Shown in pieces: positions 61,400-64,000 of a stretch of DNA of 64,000 nt; positions within the stretch are counted from its first letter, which is position 1; each line of letters begins with the position of its first letter. Position numbers and translations under genes: made by a program. This stretch comes from Nonlabens sp. MB-3u-79 (GTDB lineage: Bacteria > Bacteroidota > Bacteroidia > Flavobacteriales > Flavobacteriaceae). The notes below the pieces were generated by a model that was not told the DNA's origin, ran no database searches, and saw only the letters and a program-made list of their open reading frames with translations. The stretch lies in contig NZ_CP025116.1 in assembly GCF_002831625.1 (NCBI RefSeq), forward strand, positions 2,967,501 through 3,031,500. The letters run 5' to 3'.

Positions 61400-61407
61400 T
61401 ACCTTTG
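61400..61407 (+). promoter_or_regulatory. -7 element of the DEAD-box gene
   Basis: TACCTTTG, 19 bp before the ATG at 61427. It rules out the earlier in-frame ATG at 61316. Confidence 0.7.
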
Positions 61408-61426
61408 TAAATCGAAATCAACCTTT

Positions 61427-62566
61427 ATGTCATTTGAAAAATTAGGACTCGATCCTGCACTCTTAAAGTCCCTTGCCGATCAACAATTACTGGAGCCTAC
61501 TCCTATACAGGAACAGGCTATTCCTGTTATTTTGGAAGGAAAAGACGTGTTGGGAATTGCCAAAACTGGTTCTGGAAAAACAGCCAGTTATGCCCTTCCT
61601 TTACTTCAAAACCTAAAAGGAATTGAATCTAAAAACAGACATATTAGTGCGCTGGTGATGGTCCCTACTCGCGAGCTTGCCGTACAAGTAAGCGACGTGA
61701 TTAAAACTTTTTCTAAAGCATTAGACAAGCCATTGATCACCATGCCCGTTTATGGTGGTGTGAGCATCAATCCGCAAATGATGAAAATGAATACGGTGGA
61801 TATACTTGTCGCGACGCCTGGTAGATTGATCGAACTCATAGAGGCAAATGCAGTGGTTCTTAAAGACTGTAAGATATTGGTGCTGGACGAAGCTGATAAA
61901 ATGCTCTCCATGGGATTCAAGGAAGAAATGGATGCCGTACTTTATCATTTACCGAGAAAGAAGCAAAACCTATTATTCTCGGCTACTTTAAGTCGCGAAG
62001 TTAAAAATATTGAAGAAGGCCTTTTAAAAGACCCAGTAGTTATAGAAATTGAAGAGGAAGAGCAAGACTACTCGTTGATCAAACAATTGGGTTACAGAGT
62101 TACTGAAGAGAAAAAAGGAGTGCTTCTAAGACATTTGATTGAAGAACATGATATGCAGCAAGTGTTGATTTTCTGTTCTTCTACTTATCAAGTGGAACAT
62201 GTCAATGACAAACTCAATACCAATGGAATCAAATCAAAAGCCATTCACGGTAAAAAAGCACAAGGAGTTAGAAACACCAATCTAGCCGACTTTAAAAACA
62301 GTGCCGAAACTGGGGTGCGATGCCTGGTCACTACCGACTTACTTTCTCGTGGTATAGACATTGAATTCCTTCCTTATGTGATCAATTATGAATTGCCTCG
62401 ATCTCCTAAAGATTACATTCACCGTATAGGTAGAACTGGTCGAGCAGAAAATCCTGGAACAGCCATTTCTTTGGTGACTAAAGAGGAAGCCAACCATATG
62501 CGTATCATCCAAAAAAAGACCAAGTTAAAAGTCTGGATGGAAGATTTACCGGAGTGGAATTCTTGA
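61427..62566 (+). CDS. DEAD-box RNA helicase
   Basis: About 379 residues from MSFEKLGLDPALLKS. Motifs in order: Q motif (PTPIQEQAIP), I AKTGSGKT, Ia PTRELA, Ib TPGR, II DEAD, III SAT, V TTDLLSRGID, VI HRIGRTGR. No long C-terminal tail, so a minimal RhlE-like helicase. Confidence 0.95.
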   Translation: MSFEKLGLDPALLKSLADQQLLEPTPIQEQAIPVILEGKDVLGIAKTGSGKTASYALPLLQNLKGIESKNRHISALVMVPTRELAVQVSDVIKTFSKALDKPLITMPVYGGVSINPQMMKMNTVDILVATPGRLIELIEANAVVLKDCKILVLDEADKMLSMGFKEEMDAVLYHLPRKKQNLLFSATLSREVKNIEEGLLKDPVVIEIEEEEQDYSLIKQLGYRVTEEKKGVLLRHLIEEHDMQQVLIFCSSTYQVEHVNDKLNTNGIKSKAIHGKKAQGVRNTNLADFKNSAETGVRCLVTTDLLSRGIDIEFLPYVINYELPRSPKDYIHRIGRTGRAENPGTAISLVTKEEANHMRIIQKKTKLKVWMEDLPEWNS

Positions 62567-62594
62567 TTAGTTTTCAGTCCCAGCAGCAGTTTTT

Positions 62595-62619
62595 CAGTAG
62601 GCAGTAGGCAGTAGGCAGG
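62595..62619 (+). repeat. 7-bp tandem repeat AGTAGGC (3 units), left end of an inverted pair
   Basis: Three AGTAGGC units plus a partial fourth. Bases 62601-62621 are the exact reverse complement of 63875-63895. Confidence 0.9.
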
Positions 62620-62621
62620 TT

Positions 62622-62644
62622 CATACCGAATTTCATTCGGTATG
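62622..62644. repeat. Perfect hairpin beside the AGTAGGC repeats
   Basis: 10-bp stem CATACCGAAT/ATTCGGTATG with a TTC loop and no T run, so not a normal terminator. It recalls REP-type hairpins. The remaining 62645-62868 shows nothing further. Confidence 0.7.
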
Positions 62645-62868
62645 TGAGCAGGCAGTCTTAGTTTTTTGAAATTTTACACTAGCAATAAGGGATCCTGAAT
62701 ATATCTAGAAGTTACTTCTACCTATTTTTTGAGTTTTTAGCCTAATTTTTCAGATTGATAAGATCGAATAAAACAACCTTATTTTTAGGCATCTACAGAG
62801 TTTATCGAAATAGCTAAGCAAAAGGTTTCTACTTTATGCTAAGGTATAAAGATTGATAAGACTTTAAC

Positions 62869-63188
62869 ATGAAAACACTACCAGCCTTTTTATTACTAGA
62901 TGCTCTAATATTAGTCTCTTGTAAAACAGAAACTGAATCTCTTTCTGAAGAAAAAGCTCCCTTTGATTATAGAACTTATTTGTTGAAAGATAAGGATACT
63001 AGTATTCCCACTTTTGACTTTCCTTTAAATGCGACTAATGAAGAAGTCTTTAAGATTGTGGATAATTACACACAACAAGACTGTTTTGACACTTTCATTT
63101 CAATTACAAAATAGCTGGCTATGAAGTACAAAGTGTTACAGCAGAGTATTGTCATAGATTACCCCCAGCATGTAATCCTAGAATTTAA
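62869..63188 (+). pseudogene. Small lipoprotein gene, probably frameshifted
   Basis: An 81-codon ORF (62869-63114) starts MKTLPAFLLLDALILVSCKTE, a lipoprotein signal with lipobox LVSC. Near 63090-63115 the coding character passes to another frame: FHFNYKIAGYEVQSV, EYCHRLPPACNPRI, stopping at 63188. One indel would join them into about 106 residues. No family recognised. Confidence 0.4.
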
Positions 63189-63201
63189 AGATTGAAAATA
63201 A

Positions 63202-63582
63202 ATGAGAACGGTGAGTTATTCTGGAATTATACAATATGACACGGTTAAAAAGCAAACGTTGCGTTTTCTTAATAAAATTGAAAGAGACAATAAACGTTTC
63301 CTCATACGTTACGAAATAGATAAAAACGTAAATAGCAGAATTACTGAGAAAATATTACAAGATATAATCGAAGCCTATCTTGAATTTGCAACTACATTAT
63401 ATCAAAAAGAGAACGATATCAAAATAGATCTTGCAACCAAAGGACAACTGGATAACTTTAGGAGTAAACATGCCATAAGGATTTTATTTGACGATTGGGA
63501 TCATTTTCAAATCCCACCACCCATTTTAAAGGAAACTGAAGAGGTAAACCTTGATTTTGATAAAGAGCTGAATGAAAATTGA
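63202..63582 (+). CDS. Hypothetical protein
   Basis: 126 residues, no signal peptide, charged and helical (NKIERDNKRFLIRYEIDK, ITEKILQDIIEAYLEFA, RILFDDWDHFQI). No family recognised. It starts 13 bp after the frameshifted lipoprotein gene and lies inside the inverted-repeat-bounded segment. Confidence 0.45.
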   Translation: MRTVSYSGIIQYDTVKKQTLRFLNKIERDNKRFLIRYEIDKNVNSRITEKILQDIIEAYLEFATTLYQKENDIKIDLATKGQLDNFRSKHAIRILFDDWDHFQIPPPILKETEEVNLDFDKELNEN

Positions 63583-63793
63583 AGTGAAAAAACATTGTGA
63601 TGACACTCGAAGATCCTGAACAAATTTGGGATGCACTCTAGATCTTGATTCAAAAATGTCAATCTAAAATTTTCAAGATGACAAGTCGCATTCCATGAAA
63701 GTTAGAGAAAGGCACCAACAGATCTTAGACAAATTTGGAAAAGCATTCCATCCTCTTAGCCATTTGGTTAGCCAAATTTTTTGAGATAATACT
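63583..63793. other. Intergenic region without a recognised gene
   Basis: AT-rich and stop-filled in all frames; nothing recognised. Part of the 1.3-kb segment bounded by inverted heptamer repeats. Confidence 0.4.
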
Positions 63794-63895
63794 GCCTACT
63801 CAAATATGCAAGCAAAGCGAGCAAATCAAACAAGTCACTGCCTACTCCTATTGCTAAGCGACAGCGTAGAAATCAACCTGCCTACTGCCTACTGC
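63794..63895 (-). repeat. GCCTACT heptamers, right end of an inverted pair
   Basis: GCCTACT occurs at 63794-63800, 63840-63846, 63880-63886 and 63887-63893. The last pair forms, with its flanks (63875-63895), a perfect 21-bp inverted match to the left copy. Confidence 0.85.
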
Positions 63896-63904
63896 GACTA
63901 TATA

Positions 63905-64000
63905 CTAATCCTCTTTCTTAAAATCCAGACTCAAACTATTCACACAATGTCTGATTCCAGTCGGGGTAGGTCCGTCGTTAAAAACATGTCCTAGATGGCT
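63905..64000 (-). CDS. msrB: Methionine sulfoxide reductase B, C-terminal part
   Basis: The last 31 codons run off the right edge. [15 protein letters not shown] and [12 protein letters not shown] are the MsrB signature with the catalytic Cys in RHCVN, where RYCIN is usual. It reduces methionine-R-sulfoxide. The N-terminal part lies outside the window. Confidence 0.9.
   Translation of the reverse strand, partial: SHLGHVFNDGPTPTGIRHCVNSLSLDFKKED

Noticed and set aside
61316..61426. N-terminal extension of the DEAD-box protein
   Set aside because: The promoter's -7 element lies within it and the peptide has no similarity to helicase N-termini.
62622..62644. Terminator of the DEAD-box gene
   Set aside because: A perfect hairpin, but with no T tract on either strand.
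63806..63994. Plus-strand ORF at the right end
   Set aside because: It runs antisense to the clear MsrB C-terminus and includes heptamer repeats.

Overview
The window is a 64-kb chromosomal piece of a marine-type member of the Bacteroidota, almost certainly Flavobacteriaceae. The evidence is a large repeat protein with a type IX secretion sorting tail, many lipoproteins with short SCK/SCS-type lipoboxes, promoters with the Bacteroidota -7 element TAnnTTTG (a textbook example precedes the SRP RNA), low GC content, and housekeeping proteins of flavobacterial type. No tRNA, rRNA, CRISPR array, prophage or intact transposon was seen. The genus cannot be fixed by reading alone.

Layout. 1-3.4 kb: the end of a secreted repeat protein, a decayed sensor kinase and its surviving response regulator. 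3.5-7.8 kb: a D-lactate-dehydrogenase-like enzyme with a lipoprotein, then an MBL/beta-CASP nuclease overlapping an ATP-cone/restriction-endonuclease-like protein. 7.9-16.4 kb: six tandem-domain universal stress proteins (USPs), a receiver-CRP transcription factor, its PAS sensor kinase and a sigma-like protein. 16.5-18.5 kb: TerB-like, CbpA-type DnaJ, CbpM-like and DinB proteins. 18.8-21.8 kb: an RsiV-like lipoprotein, thioredoxin, deoC, deoD and a ribosome hibernation factor. 22-32.9 kb: a MacAB-like exporter, a patatin, an Mla-type lipid ABC system, a seventh USP and a TPR hybrid kinase. 33.5-44.7 kb: tricorn protease, YchJ, SelO, a DEDDh/GIY-YIG nuclease and other enzymes. 44.9-51.4 kb: the 5-oxoprolinase operon with an aberrant Nramp-like transporter, then an amylase. 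51.5-64 kb: a fatty-acid-hydroxylase-family protein, two SDRs, SRP RNA, glutaminyl cyclase, htpG, a DNA glycosylase, a DEAD-box helicase and the end of msrB.

The main discovery is a local regulon. Ten promoters between 5.5 and 30.6 kb carry the CRP/FNR-like box TGAY-N4-ATCAT. In every one the box centre lies exactly 29.5 bp upstream of a -7 element (a 23-bp gap), the geometry of a class II activator. They drive four USP promoters, the TerB-DnaJ-CbpM operon, the RsiV-like/thioredoxin/deo operon, the hibernation factor, the exporter, the Mla system, and one transcript with no annotated gene. The obvious regulator is the receiver-CRP protein at 13.3-14.3 kb, whose recognition helix keeps the E...R pair, controlled by a PAS kinase with a FixL-like histidine. 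I infer a low-oxygen or energy-stress dormancy programme, by analogy with DosR; the signal is unproven.

A second, independent signal is a palindrome with core GCTTTCGCGAAAGC, present 14 times. Nine copies are intergenic and five lie inside genes in three reading frames, so selection appears to act on the DNA. The window also shows gene decay (sensor kinase, MscS-like channel, a partial selO copy, a shortened thioredoxin) and two families of 7-bp tandem repeats.
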